Assembly (NCBI GenBank): GCA_022605405.1
Contig: JABYQQ010000015.1
Location: 1,240,001 to 1,304,000 of the forward strand
Direction of reading: 5' to 3'
From: Earliella scabrosa
Taxonomy: Eukaryota > Basidiomycota > Agaricomycetes > Polyporales > Polyporaceae
DNA: 64,000 nt
This document shows, in pieces, positions 1-11,679 of this stretch; positions within the stretch are counted from its first letter, which is position 1; every line of letters starts with the position of its first letter. The notes under the pieces were generated by a model, which saw only the letters and a program-made list of their open reading frames with translations, was not told the origin of the DNA and did no database searches. Made by a program: the position numbers and the translations under genes.

Positions 1-1445
1 GCGTGATCACCGCGGGCCAAGGAAGTTGAGCTTGGTCGCTGGTGATGCGTAGGCGCAGGCGACGGAGCGGCCCTGGGATGTGCGCCAGCATCGTGGCCAA
101 CTCGTCCTGTCGTCCGAACCACAGGAGACAGACGCAGTACGGTCAGCTGCAGAGCAGAGGCGTGCAGAGAAGGAACGGAACTCACCAGTCTCCCATCGAC
201 GTCCACGTCGCGGTCGACGCGGCCCGTGAGCGTCATGTCCACGGCCAGACTCTCGAGCCGCGCCGCGCACCCAACGTCCTGGAGGACGGAGGCGAGGCTG
301 TGCGTGGGGTGGTCGAGGGCGGTGCTCTGCCCGTGGAACTTGAGATGGACCGGCTGGGCGCGGGAGAGCACGTCCATGAGCATCGGGAGATGCGCGTCCG
401 ACGTGATCTCCTCGTCGAACCTCATGACGGGGATGCGGCAGGTGAGGCTGAGGATGTAGAGGTGCGTCAGGGACCCTGTGTATGTGTCGAGGTGCGGCCA
501 GCATGACTCGGATGATGCATCAAGCTGGTGCTGTATCTGCATGTTCAAGTTGCGGCGTGCGTGTATGCGTTGGATCGTGGCGTCGTCGTCGAGATGGTCG
601 TACACCACCTCCTTGCCCGTCCACAGATGGAGAGAGACGAGGTTCGGGAACGCGCGAACGTAGTGCGCAGCGACGAGGTGGTCATCCCACTCGATCTGCA
701 ACCTGCGCATCCTAGGGTACACCTGCGCATACACGGGCGCCGGTGGGCCGGGGTACGTGTGCCAGCGCGCACAAGAGAGCTCCTCGAGCGTCGACGCGCA
801 CCCGCGCAGGAACGGGACGGGGTGCATAGAGCGCCACGCGTCTTCCGAGAGGCGCGGCAGGGTGTGGAAGAAGCCGCGGGCATCTTCGTCTCTGTCGCGT
901 CCGACCGTCCAGTCGACGTCGATCGCGACGAGCCCGTTGGCTTTCGAAAGGGAGGAGAGGAGCTGTGCCATCGTCGGTCCTCCGCCGTGGAGCGTGAGTC
1001 TGCGGAGGGAGGTGAGGCTCGCGAGCGCGTCCACGAAGACCGGGTCCCATGTCTTCAGAGTAGGATCTGCGTGGTGGATGCTGAGAACGACGAGCCCGGT
1101 CATACGCGGCACACCCTCCACCATCCTCCGCATCGCCCGCGCACTCAGCTTGAGCCTCCGCATCCTGATGCTGAGGTTGCGGAGGAACGGGAAGCGGCCC
1201 CCACCGTCCGGCGAGGCTTCGAGAAAGTCGAGGAAGCGGTAGAGGTTGGTGTGGTCTGTGAGCGCTACTTCGTCGTGGAGGGCTGCGCGGGCGATGGTGG
1301 GGGAGGTGTAGAAGGTCCGGGAGGTGCGCATGAGCGTCGCGCAGGTCTGGCGGGGTGCGGCCAGGGCGATTTCGCGGAGGACGTCCCAGCAGAGGTCGGG
1401 CCCGCCGGGGTGGTGGTGGAGACCGGACGAGTCAGGCTGTGACAT
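1..1445 (-). CDS. F-box-like/LRR protein, copy A (3' end outside window)
   Basis: Partial gene read leftward from the ATG at 1445. Exon 1 (1445-186) gives 420 residues. An intron at 185-107 (79 nt, GTGAGT...ACAG) joins in phase 0 to exon 2, which starts DELATMLAHIPGPL and runs off the window. The N-terminus (about residues 17-60) contains CWDVLREIALAAPRQTC, an F-box-like helix set that in this family would bind Skp1. After it come leucine-rich stretches such as LASLTSLRRLTLHGGGP, fitting a degenerate LRR substrate-binding region. It is clearly paralogous to the loci at 6963-8565 and 31894-33531, and the intron sits at the same codon in all three. The frame is intact as far as it can be followed. 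A long plus-strand reading frame over it is only its shadow. Role as an SCF ubiquitin-ligase receptor is inferred from the family; the substrate is unknown. Confidence 0.8.
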   Translation of the reverse strand, partial: MSQPDSSGLHHHPGGPDLCWDVLREIALAAPRQTCATLMRTSRTFYTSPTIARAALHDEVALTDHTNLYRFLDFLEASPDGGGRFPFLRNLSIRMRRLKLSARAMRRMVEGVPRMTGLVVLSIHHADPTLKTWDPVFVDALASLTSLRRLTLHGGGPTMAQLLSSLSKANGLVAIDVDWTVGRDRDEDARGFFHTLPRLSEDAWRSMHPVPFLRGCASTLEELSCARWHTYPGPPAPVYAQVYPRMRRLQIEWDDHLVAAHYVRAFPNLVSLHLWTGKEVVYDHLDDDATIQRIHARRNLNMQIQHQLDASSESCWPHLDTYTGSLTHLYILSLTCRIPVMRFDEEITSDAHLPMLMDVLSRAQPVHLKFHGQSTALDHPTHSLASVLQDVGCAARLESLAVDMTLTGRVDRDVDVDGRLVSSVPSLHASALQLTVLRLSPVVRTTGRVGHDAGAHPRAAPSPAPTHHQRPSSTSLARGDH

Positions 1446-2154
1446 GGAGGGCTCCTGCATGGCAAGGCGGCTACGGTGCGCTTGATTGTTGATAAGTTGA
1501 AGCGTGCGGTTTTGAGTGCACTGGTGGCCTGTAGTCTATGTGACAACATAGTCAGATTGAACCACCACCGCGAACTTGAAGTACGCCTCTGTCCTATTTC
1601 CGACACCACTCACCACGAATGTGCAGTGAATTCTGAGAGGAGATCACCCCTGATCCGTCCTCAGCAAACGTCACAGCAATGAGCAGTGCTAGTGAAGCTT
1701 GAAGTCTTGATGTTGTATCTGACGGAACGAGAGTGAGAGTGAGAGGTCCGAGTCAAGACTCACCGTAGCGCCAATGGTACGCAACTTCGCACGGCCGTCA
1801 GAGTTGACACTGTCGCACCCGACCGACTCCGAATGTGCACTTACATACAGTTTACGAGACAAACTCATGTAACACGGAAGTTGAGGCGCGGACAGCTCGC
1901 GCTACCTAGTAAGTACCTTTTTCCGCTCGCACTGTGAGCTCGGAGAAGACCTGGAAAAGAGACAATCTGGGAACATCTAACCTCTGTCTTCCATGGTTAG
2001 CGTAAGTACGGATGGTCGTTCAGGCCCGGGACTGACCCGGTGATTGATCGCACCCTGCTCATCCAACGTCACCACCGAGAGGAAGAGCAAGGTCGCACGC
2101 TGCACTCTTGTATCCCTGGACTTTACATCGCTGCCCCCTGTCACTCAATGGCGC
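1446..2154. other. Intergenic, nothing recognised
   Basis: Upstream region of copy A. Only short reading frames, no splice-linked coding signal and no clear TATA box. It ends where similarity to the inverted-repeat arm at 28.3 kb begins. Confidence 0.5.
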
Positions 2155-5100
2155 ATCAATTACGAGAGAAGGCGTGACAGGGCGGGACAGACGTACGGCA
2201 TCTCATCTATCTGCCGGCGAGCCTAGCTCGCTCTCCCCCTTCTCGAGTGCGCCTAAAGGTCTCTACCTCGAAGAGGACAGCGCGGCCGTCCGCAGGAGGA
2301 CGAGGGCGACCCATGTAGCTGTACATAATATGCGGGCGGGTAAGTCAGATCGTGCGGGCCCGGGAGACCAAAGAGGCAACGTGCCGGAAGGAGTCTGAGC
2401 TCGTCCGTGGGCACGCTCTCGACTCTGGAGAACGGGCCAACCCAAGCGGCGGATGCCTCGCTCCCTCGCCGATCACACCCATCATCGTGCTGCAAGTGAT
2501 CGCCCGCGTATTCTCGCGCCGTCAATGATAAGCGGCACCGTGCGCGTCATTGATGGAACGGTAGAGAAACAGAGAAGGAGAAGCGCACCGAACCGGACAG
2601 CAGCGGACAGCTTGAGATTCGATCACGGCGGGCGCTGTTGTGCTCTGGGATCCCTCGTTCGACAGGACTGTTCTGCGGGGAGTGATGAGCAGGGGCGCGA
2701 AGCGATAGAGAAGGCGACATACGGACATACGGATTGTTGGGTGCGTATAGTTGCCAAAGGAGGAGAAATCTAGAGAAGGTCGTGTCTGTCGACTCGCGTC
2801 CGGATAAGCTCACCGGGGTAACTGCTCGCGTCACGGCAGGATTGCAATTCCGAAGGCGACTAGAGATAGATTTCGGGAGTCGCATATTTGTTGAGCGAAG
2901 GGGTATGCACCGTTACATGGAGCCGTGGGGACTCAAGGCATCATGATCTGCCAGTATTACGGGCGGCCACGGTCGATCCACCGAGAATGCCGCGCACTGC
3001 TGCTTTGTGTCGTGGGTGATCTGTTAACGTAAGTACATGAGTGAGGCAAAGCTACTTTGTGGCATTCACCTATCGCCCATTTCGCACTCATTCTATCCTC
3101 GTACCCTGTTGACCGTGTTGAGCTGTAGAAGGAGTACACAGACACAGGAGGTTCCGTCACTCACCGACAGCGGCAGACAACGGACATCTCAACTCAGTCG
3201 ATGTTGACTCCCAACTGTCGACATCCTCAATACAGGTTGGGGAATCTAAGCAGCGAAAATAGCCCCACCTTCTTCGATCTCAACGGACAGAGGTCACTCA
3301 CCTTGATCCGCCCAGACGGTGGTGCCGACAGTCCTCTCTGGCCAGGCCCATCTCCTGCGATCCTCGCGCCCCGCCCTCGCCCTGCCCAGCGCGCCCATCC
3401 GAATCGAGCGCTCCGGTCCTCCGCCACCGCCAAGCGACCGCAGCCCTCGGTTACTACATACTCGGTTACCTAGGCGGCGTGTCGAGATGGCAGCGCGAGA
3501 TGGCATCTGACCTGGTCCGACCACCCCCTCTCAGAATGGCAGAGGCCCCACACCGGCTCCACTCCGCTGCCGCGCCCGAGACCCATCCTCGAGAGCGCGC
3601 GGGTGCCCGAACGGGCGAGCGAGGACGGAGAGCAGGTCGCGATCGCTCGATATGGCAGTCCCGACGTGCCAGGTAGCTCAGCTGTACGCATCAGCGCGCG
3701 CCACGATCTTGAGCTAGCGGGGCCAGGTGACGGTGCACGCGACGTCGCGCGTGCTTGCCAACCGCACGTACCTTGGCCACACGACTTGGGTCTGCATGCG
3801 TCGCAGTCGGAAGGGTGCGGCGCGAGTGGATGGTTGAAGCGGGTGCATTGGACACCGGACCCTAGAAGGATCGTTCTGGTGCGCGTTTCAGCCTGATGGA
3901 CGACTCCACCAGTCTCGACGTGCCGCAACGAAGATCGCGGCACGGAAGAGCCTGAAGCGAAGTGCGAGCATGGGCAGGAAGACCGACTCCGCGGGATAAA
4001 GCACTCGTCCTGTTCGGGAGGCTGGATCTGGACCCCGACGCCCGTTTGAGCGCAAGCCTAAACATGATCCGTTGCTTCACGACGTGTCACTGCCAGCTGT
4101 CAAGATGTCAACAGCCCGCGCACATACCGCATTCGAACAAGCTCCACCCGACGTCGTGCTGCATGGATGGAATAGGCCGAGTCGCCGGCCGAGAACGAAG
4201 CGCGCCCGCACGGTCAAAGGCCCGACCCCGTGCGACCTGCCGTGAGTGGGAGTGAGGATGGCAATTGGGGCCCCGCGGAGGGCCTCGCCCTTTTCGGAGA
4301 CGGGAACGGTTGGACAGGGAGGGAGGCCCGTTGCAAGTCCCAGCAGCTTCGCGCGTCGAGGCTTGAGCCGAGTGCGCGGGGGGATGATCTCTGTAACTAG
4401 CTTGCATGGAATGGAATCGGGCTGCTGCCGCGAAGCTTCTGCATCATCTTCGCGCATCCCAGCGGTCTGGCGGAGGTCCGGGCGGACCATTGGGCGAAGC
4501 AGCCCTGCGTGAATCTTGATACAGAACTGGCATCGCGCTGCGGGCAGAAAGAACCCCGACGGCTGCAGCTTCCGACGCGAGGGATTCGAGCTTCGCATGC
4601 CGCAGGTCGTCCGTTGCGCAGATGCCAGCAGGAAATGTGTTGATACATCGCAGTGCCTACATCCAGCGCAGGTAGGTATGGTTCATCCTGGTGCAGTAGA
4701 AGCGTAGAAGGCGGACCGAGGCGTTTCAGGTCGACACCGCAGGCGCGGATCGCAACCAGACGCGACGACGAGATGAGATGAGATCAATCGCAAGTACCGC
4801 TCCTCAGGCCTTAGTACTGAGTACTGAGTGTCGAGAGGTGTCAAGCGACAGCTTGCCATATGGCAGGCGCCCATGGCTGCGTTGCTCGTCGTTGCCGTTT
4901 CCAAGTCCTCCGCCTTGCTCTGAATCTGGTGTGCAGCCGTACCAGCTCCGGCGTCTTGACTAGGCCGCGGACCGTGGACGTAGTGGTACGCGGGCCTAGC
5001 ATCTGAATGTGAATACGCGTGCTGTGCTGCCGTAAGGACGACAGAGAAGCAGCGGCGGAGACGTCGAGGGTCGTCGGTGCGTGGACGTAGCCGACGGGGA

Positions 5101-6905
5101 GGACGTCGAAGGTGAGGGTCCGTTCTCACTGGGTTGGCCGTGCGAGCGCAGTCCGGGGGCGTACTGGGTACCGCCTTGTGGGCGGAGCAGGAAAGATCAG
5201 GATTCAGTGTGGGTACACGGTGCGTATGTGTTGGGCGTAACGTACGTACCCTAGACATTGACGAGGGCGCTCCGTGTCCTAGGTGTGATCCTCAGTGCGC
5301 GCCAGTGTGGAAGAACGGCTGGGCGACGTGGTCGCAGGAGCTGAATTTCGATATCAATACAAGGAGGGGGCGAAGGCGGATGGCATGGACGCGAGTCTTC
5401 GTAGCTCAAACACTTGGGTGTTTCGCCGTACCTACCGAGATGCCCGCGCGTCTTCTTCAGGCTCCCACCCGTGGCCAAGTCGTTCACTTCGCCCAACGCG
5501 GACGGAGTCAATTATCCCCGCAAAGAGGCTGATGACGGCATGCGAGCGTGGAGAGGTCGGAGGGTCGTCCGCGTCATCGCTCGTCCTTTCGCTGGTGGTC
5601 ACCTGCCGCAGAGGAGAAGCATGTCACTGCGTCAGGGCGCAGCACACAAGAGGACGTTCGCATTCTCGACAATCCGCGGTAGTACTACTCACTGTGACTG
5701 ATGCCAGGCTGGTGATAGAGCGCTCCGAGTCAGCGCACGGGGGGCCCATGACGCGCCTCTCTCGTCCGAGCTTGAACCTACTATGACTATGAGGTGAGCA
5801 GATGTAATGATAACGTTACATGAACGTAGACGCGGGCACCCTTGGCGAAATTTCAGGCGGCTTGAGGCCGCACGATGACGATGACGTGCGGCGAGGTCCT
5901 CGGAGGCCTGGTGAGCTCGATCAGTGCACCAGGGTCAGTGAGCCTCGAGAATCGTATGATACGCACGTCCCCTGTCCCTGTGCGTGGGTATGCGCTTGAG
6001 CTTCGTTCCCGATTCTCAGTGAGCTTGAATATCGAATATTGAATGTCGAATCCCGATGCCTGTCAATCCATGTCCTGATGGGCAAGGGTCAAGGTGCCAC
6101 GACTGCGAGAGGCGTCACACAAATGAAGGCTGACCAACCTGTATGCCATACATGTCAAACAGCCTGCGCTTTCTCTCTCCCTCCACATACCCGGTCCTGG
6201 AATCTATCTGCGTGAGAGGTGGCGTACTCCGCGTAACGAACTGCCAGTGAGCATAACTTTCCAGCTCTCTGGCAAGTCAATGATCGTCGCGCAATCATGA
6301 GAACAGGACGCTGGGGCGCGCTACAGATGAAGAGAGCGTCGACGGGCGACAACGGGGTCTCCTCAGCTCAACTTGTAGATGTCAATGAAAGCAAGCATGA
6401 GTGGCAGTGGAGGAAGAGCGTACGGTCATACAGAGTCATGGCTGAGCACGGCGCCGGCTACCGGCTACATCGTCGCCTCCCGGTTGCCGAGCTGGCCCGC
6501 CCTGCAGTGCAGTCAGTCCCGAACTTATGACAATATACGATGCCGAGGGTTCTGACAGATCTGACCGTCGACACAGGGCACAGGTCACCGACGCGTCGGA
6601 CGCTGACAGCTCGCGTTATGAGGTTGAGATGAGATGCGAGGGGATGGTCACAGATGCGACTCGCCGTAGCCTGTCGGAGGACCTGGATTGCGGTGAGTTC
6701 CCCCGAGCCCTGCGCGCGGTATTGCTATTGGCGCGATCCTACTCGAGATTTACATTCGCGATGCATCTGTTGAATGGGCCTTCGTCGAAAGAGAACAGCT
6801 CAGGGCGCGGTAAAGAGGGGGCGCGGCGAGAAGGACGGAGGGGAGGAATCAGGATCGTGCCCAGGTACCCGCGCTATCATGACGAGGAGAATGAGGAGGG
6901 GGCAC
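2155..6905 (+). repeat. Large imperfect inverted repeat, arm 1
   Basis: About 4.7 kb that aligns, with many small gaps, to the reverse complement of 23150-28325. Anchors seen by eye include GACGTACGGCATCTCATCTA (2191 on; inverted near 28290), the GATCGCCCGCGTAT stretch near 2500, the GCGGAAAATAGC-like stretch near 3255, ATGATAACGTTACATGAACG near 5808, CATGTCAAACAGCCT near 6152, GGCTACCGGCTACATCGTCG near 6456 and GAGAAGGACGGAGGG near 6829. No transposase, reverse transcriptase or other known enzyme could be recognised. Reading frames are short, but a gene relic seems to lie on its minus strand, matching the spliced relic in arm 2; here the matching splice donor is destroyed. It exactly fills the gap between F-box copies A and B. 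It could be an old segmental duplication or an eroded non-autonomous element. Confidence 0.7.
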
Positions 6906-6962
6906 GGTCGGAAACTCATACGAATCGGGAGCAACGTATTCACGGACACCACCATGCATGTC

Positions 6963-8565
6963 TCACCACCCGTCCACATCGCCATGTACCTCATACAATC
7001 GAGGATCCAACGCACCCTTCATCCACGCTGGTTCGTCGGCATTCGTCCTCCTGAACGTACCCACACGGATATTGATCCACCGCCCGTCGACGACGACGAC
7101 CGCATCCGCGAGCGTGGGCACAGCCTCGGCCAGTCTCTGAGCATACGATTGCACATCGACTTACCTCCAGCTGAGATCGCGTCGTCGCGCTGGAATGTCC
7201 AGCTTGCTCGTCGACGATGCGTAGGCGCAGGCGACGAAGCGACACAGGGATTCGCGCCAGCATCGTGGCCAACTCGTCCTGTTGTCCGAATCAGCGACAA
7301 ACGATCGCCACGGAAAGAGACGCAAGATGACCGTCAGTCAAAGACTCTGACGCGCTCAGAGAAGGAACAGAACTCACCAATCTCCCATCGACGTCCATAT
7401 CACGGTCGACGCGGCTCATGAGCGTCAAGCCGACGGCGAGACTCTCGAGCCGCGCGGCGCCGTCAACGTACTGGAGGACGGATGCGAGGCTGTGCGTGGG
7501 GTGGTCGAGGATGACGCCCTGTCCGTAAAACTTGAGATGGACGGGCTGGGCCCGGGAGAGCACGTCCATGAGCATCGGGAGATGCGCGTCCGACACGCCC
7601 TCGTCGAACCTGATCATGGGAATATGACAGGACAGGCAGAGGGCGTAGAGGTGGGTCAGCGACCCGGTGTACGTCTCGAGGTGTGGCCAGCACGACGCTG
7701 CGCTGTCTAGGCCCAGCTGATACTGCATCAGCATGTTCATGTTGCGGATGGGGAGGAGCGGCACGGTGGGTGTGATCACATCCTGATTAGTCCACAGATG
7801 GAGAGAGGTGAGGTTGGGAAACGCGCGGATGTAGTGTGCCGCGACGGGGTGGCTGTCGTGGACGATCTGCAGCCTGCGCATCCGGGGGTACACCTCCGCG
7901 TAGACGGGTGTGCCAGGGCCAGGATGCGTGTGCCAGCGTCGGCAGGAGAGCTCCTCGAGGGTGGGCGCGCAGTGGCTCAGGAAGGGCACGGGGTGCATGG
8001 AGGGCCACGCATCTGGCGAGACGCGGGTGTGGAAGAAGCCGTGGCCGTCGACTTCGTTTTCTTCGCGCCGCAGCGTCCAGTCAACGTCGATCGCGAGGAG
8101 ACGGTTGGCCCTTGAGAGCGAGGACAGGAGATGGACCATCGTCGGACCTCCACCGTGAAGCTTGATTCTCCGGAGGGATGTCAGCGTCGCGAGTGCATCT
8201 CCGAAGCCCGGCCACGTCTTGAGAGTGCGCCCCGCGTCTCGGATGCTGAGGGAGATCAGACCGGTCATGCGCGACACCGCTTTGACTATTCTGTTGCGGA
8301 TTTCAATTGGGGAGACCCAAAAGTTGGCGATCCGGAAGCTGATATTGCGAACATATGGAAAGCGGGGCTCGTCTCCAGCTTCGAGAAAGTTGAGGAATCG
8401 GAGGATGCTTTGGTCGTCGGTGAGCTCCACTCGGTCTTGGAGAAGAGAGATCGCACCTTGGTGGTAGAAGAACCGACAGGTGCGCATGAGCGTCGCGCAG
8501 GTCTGGCGGGGCGCAATCAAAGCGACTTCGCGAAGGACATCCCAGCAGAGTTTGGGACCAGACAA
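6963..8565 (-). pseudogene. F-box-like/LRR protein, copy B (start lost, frame shifted)
   Basis: Paralogue of copies A and C. The open frame begins at 8565 with TTG-TCT-GGT-CCC, where copy C has ATG-TCC-GGT-CCC. An in-frame TAA lies three codons upstream, so the initiator ATG appears lost; the next in-frame ATG is about 27 residues in, inside the F-box. Exon 1 spans 8565-7378 (396 codons). The family intron is at 7377-7279 (99 nt), and exon 2 resumes with DELATMLARIP. Near 7160 the frame shifts by one at a GTAAGT. The conserved tail (SYAQRLAEAVPTLADAVVV to DPRLYE) then continues in another frame, ending at 6963. A 28-nt intron from that GTAAGT to a CAG would restore the frame but would be unusually short. 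Most likely a recent pseudogene; a functional gene with an unseen upstream exon and a mini-intron remains possible. Confidence 0.7.
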
Positions 8566-10340
8566 TGGCGTTTACCTGTGGCAACCATGCGTATCAGCGT
8601 GCAACTTCCACGTCTACGAGTCGTCATATCGACCACTTACCGGTAACGATGCAATTTCAGATATGCTAAAGTGCCCAGACAGTGAGTAGTTGTGCACGAC
8701 TGTTGTTACTGATGAAGTTGAAGAACGCGAGTTGGACAAGAACCGAGTCGAGTACGGCCGCTGCGGTAGCACCACTTTCTCACGCTTGCCACGCCATCGG
8801 AAGTATCCGGTGTCACCGAGACGAGACGTCTCCCTCTCTCTCTCCAACACAGATCATTCTCCAGGCTTGTTCAATCATGATGCATGATGCATGACGGTGA
8901 AGCACTGGTCAGCGCTCAGCATTCAGCCCCTACCCGGCCCCTCGTGGGCTCGATGCGGACGGTCAACTTCGTGGCCTGACTCATGTACTAGGACATCAGA
9001 ACTCAGTACTCAGCCGCCAGCGACAACACCGATAGTGCTCTCCTCCTCCTCGCTCGGCGTGGACTTGAGATCATGATCATGCATCAGTCCAGGTTCGCGC
9101 CGCGCGGTGTCGCCCGAGGTGCAACTAGTCATCCCTTCCTTGTCATTCGTTCGGCGCCTCAGGCTGTGCCATCGCAGCCTCTCGGACTCGAGGCTCGTCG
9201 TTACGTCCAGACCGCCGGTAAGTACTTGAAACTGGGCGCACGAATACTTCCAGAGACTCATCTTTATCTTTTGTATCAGGTTCTTTCCGTCCCGAATTCC
9301 CGTCACGCAGATACGCCTGTCCCGGGACGGTACCGGTCGGTGGTACACAAGGCTGCAGGCTATTCGAGTCGAGTTTGCGTGGACTTTGAGGCTGTTGAAC
9401 GTTGAGCCCTTGCATTCCAAGATTGTCGAAGCCCAGGTATGTAATGCATGACCACATGTGAGCACTGGCAACGCCGGGGCCGGACATACTACTTACTACG
9501 ATCGTGCACTGACGCATGCTCACAAATATTACGCAGATGGTCCGACAGCTTATGTTCGCGGATAAGTAACCGCCCTTCGCGCCCCTCTCTCCTTTACCAG
9601 TCTCCGTGCAGCGCTGTCCAGACGACGTCCTCACTCGGAGGCACTTTTCCTCAAAGTGAAGCCTCCATAATCGCCGACTCGTCCATGGCCCGCGACGCTC
9701 ATCTCGCGCGGGATCGTCAGTCGAGCGTGACGGTCCCTCTTCTCATGCATCCCCCATCTAATATGATCCATCATGGATCGTCCACCGCGGGTACAGCGCC
9801 GTCCACCCGGCCTCTCACATGCCAATACGTGCAGCAATTCACATGCTCGCCCGGTCCTCATCCGACCTTCTCGTCGACCCGCGAGTCTCAGCTCCTCTCC
9901 ACTCCTCGCACCCATGCAACGCACTTCGCCTGCCGCGCAGAGAACGTTCCTTGGCATACCGCGCCGCGTCTGTACGTGTTCGTCCGCACGAACGCACGGG
10001 ACGCACAACGCGAACTCAAACTCAAACCTAAAAACTTTCAGAAACGGTGCCTGGCCTGGAATCAAACCGTCTCTCCTTCTGTCCCGATCGTCGTTTGACG
10101 CTCCCATCTCGACGCTCGCCATACCCGCCAGCGTGACTGTGCCCGCGCGGAAGACAACGGAACGCGGGACTGAGTAGCGGTGGCGGCGGCGAGCGGAGGA
10201 GGAGGAGGGCGAGAGCTCGCCCATCCGGGCGCGAAGCGGGGGAGATCTCGCCCCCTCTGCTCGTTCGGGCACCCTCGACGTCTGCTGCTATATTTGCAGC
10301 TCGCGAGTGACGTCTCTGGATGCCAAGTTTGCTGTCTGCG
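8566..10340. other. Intergenic, no gene recognised
   Basis: Short frames in all six phases, none with domain motifs or matching splice sites. The stretch 10180-10220 is GGC/GGA-rich. Nothing else seen. Confidence 0.4.
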
Positions 10341-10348
10341 CGTACGCG

Positions 10349-10425
10349 GGTGGTCAGTAGACATACCGCGAACGGTCACGAACCGTGGTCAGTGGACATG
10401 CCATGAGCGGTCACTCGACACCCCG
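10349..10425 (+). repeat. Two-copy tandem repeat with hairpin
   Basis: A unit of about 38 nt starting TGGTCAGTRGACATRCC occurs twice in a row. Each copy holds an ACGGTCAC/GCGGTCAC box. Just downstream CACTCG and CGAGTG flank a six-base loop. No function can be assigned. Confidence 0.5.
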
Positions 10426-10812
10426 AGTGGTCGTGAGACCGCAAATGAGAGGGTCTGACGACCGAGCCCCGCATGCGCAGATCAGTCAAACAGGAAGCCA
10501 GAAGGGGCAAGTGGCCGAACGCAAACAAATGGTCCGCGTCCGCAGAAGAAGGCGAGTCCTAAATGCTACCTCTCCGCTCTCGATCTGCGCTCCAGCGCCG
10601 CCGCCGCCGTCACCGCGGCCGCCAGGCCGGACACTCTTCGCCCTTTGCGTCGCATTGGCGGTAGGCTCCACTTGAAGAAGCGCAGAGGAAACGTACCCAC
10701 TTGAGGGCAGGCGGAGCGGGTGTGGGAGGACGGGCACCGGAAAAGGAGCGTGTGCGGGGTAACCTCGTTCTACGCTCGCGCAGAGCCTTCGACTTCCGAG
10801 CCCCGAGTCGTA

Positions 10813-11024
10813 CCCCCAGCCCTTCGAGCAGCAGCCGCCACCTTCGCGACAGATGCTGATGCTTACAAACAGGGGCCGGCCGAGCCGGCGAGACCGGCCC
10901 CCAGGTCCAACCGAGCAGCGCCCGCGAGCGCCAGCAGGTTTGCTCTGTTCCACCATTTGTTCCTACCAACTTTCGCTCGACCTTTCTCGCCCAGATTTCT
11001 CGCTCAGCCACTTCCGCTTCTTTT
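10813..11024 (+). repeat. Shuffled repeat modules M1 + M2 (first location)
   Basis: M1 (10813-10863, starting CCCCAGCCCTTCGAG) is directly followed by M2 (10864-11024, starting TACAAACAGGGGCCGGCC). M2 recurs base for base at 14921-15081 (161 bp identical). M1 recurs at 15219-15268 with one difference. M2 holds a near-palindrome, GGGGCCGG...CCGGCCCC. Perfect identity over 4 kb of spacing points to a recent duplication or gene conversion. Confidence 0.85.
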
Positions 11025-11433
11025 GATCTCTCTCCCTGGATTTGCTATGCGGCCTTTATTCTAGTCTGTAGCATGTTCAACTCTGCGCCCCTGTCATTTC
11101 CTCGGACCTCCGCCAAGGTCCAGCATCCACCACAGACGTGGTCCCAACTTCCAACACGACCGCTTGCGCTCCAATTCCGACGTTGAACTCGCAGCGGAGT
11201 TGCACAATTACACGTCGGAGCGATGCCTCAAGAAACCTCGGTAGCAAAGCGTTGCCCGCGTCGCGCACATGCTATCCCCTACCCTATAACCCCCTCTCCA
11301 GCGCCAGACTGCCCACTCCTGGCAAACATCCCGTCATGCAAGCCGCTCGCAGACGGTTGCCACCATAGTGGTCGAGCAGGGACTCTGCATGAACGCACGC
11401 CCGCCCGCACGCTCGCTCGCTCGCATGTTTATC

Positions 11434-11676
11434 ACGCACCTCGCTCGTACATATGTCTTCCGCGCACATATGTCACGCACGCTCGCTCGCTCGCTGGCCT
11501 GTCACGCGCGCAGGCACATGCGCACGCTCGTATGCTTAACACGCACCTCGTTTGTACATATGTTTTCCGCGCACATACGTCATGCACCACGCTGGCAGCA
11601 CTCACCCTTGCTCGGCTCGAACATCACCACGCGCCTCGCTTGTCCACATATCCTCCGCGTGTATATGTCACGCACG
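11434..11676 (+). repeat. Degenerate tandem repeat array
   Basis: Three copies of a roughly 49-nt core starting CACGCACCTCGCTCGTACAT begin at about 11434, 11540 and 11628. They are separated by CTCGCTCG- and CACGCACG-rich spacers, so the period is about 90-105 nt. The cores contain CATATG and GCGCACATA blocks. Long frames across this array are low-complexity (Ala/His/Arg/Thr) and do not look coding. Confidence 0.65.
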
Positions 11677-11679
11677 CAT

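Noticed and set aside
528..1442. 304-codon plus-strand frame
   Set aside because: Exactly antisense to F-box copy A, whose frame is supported by two paralogues.
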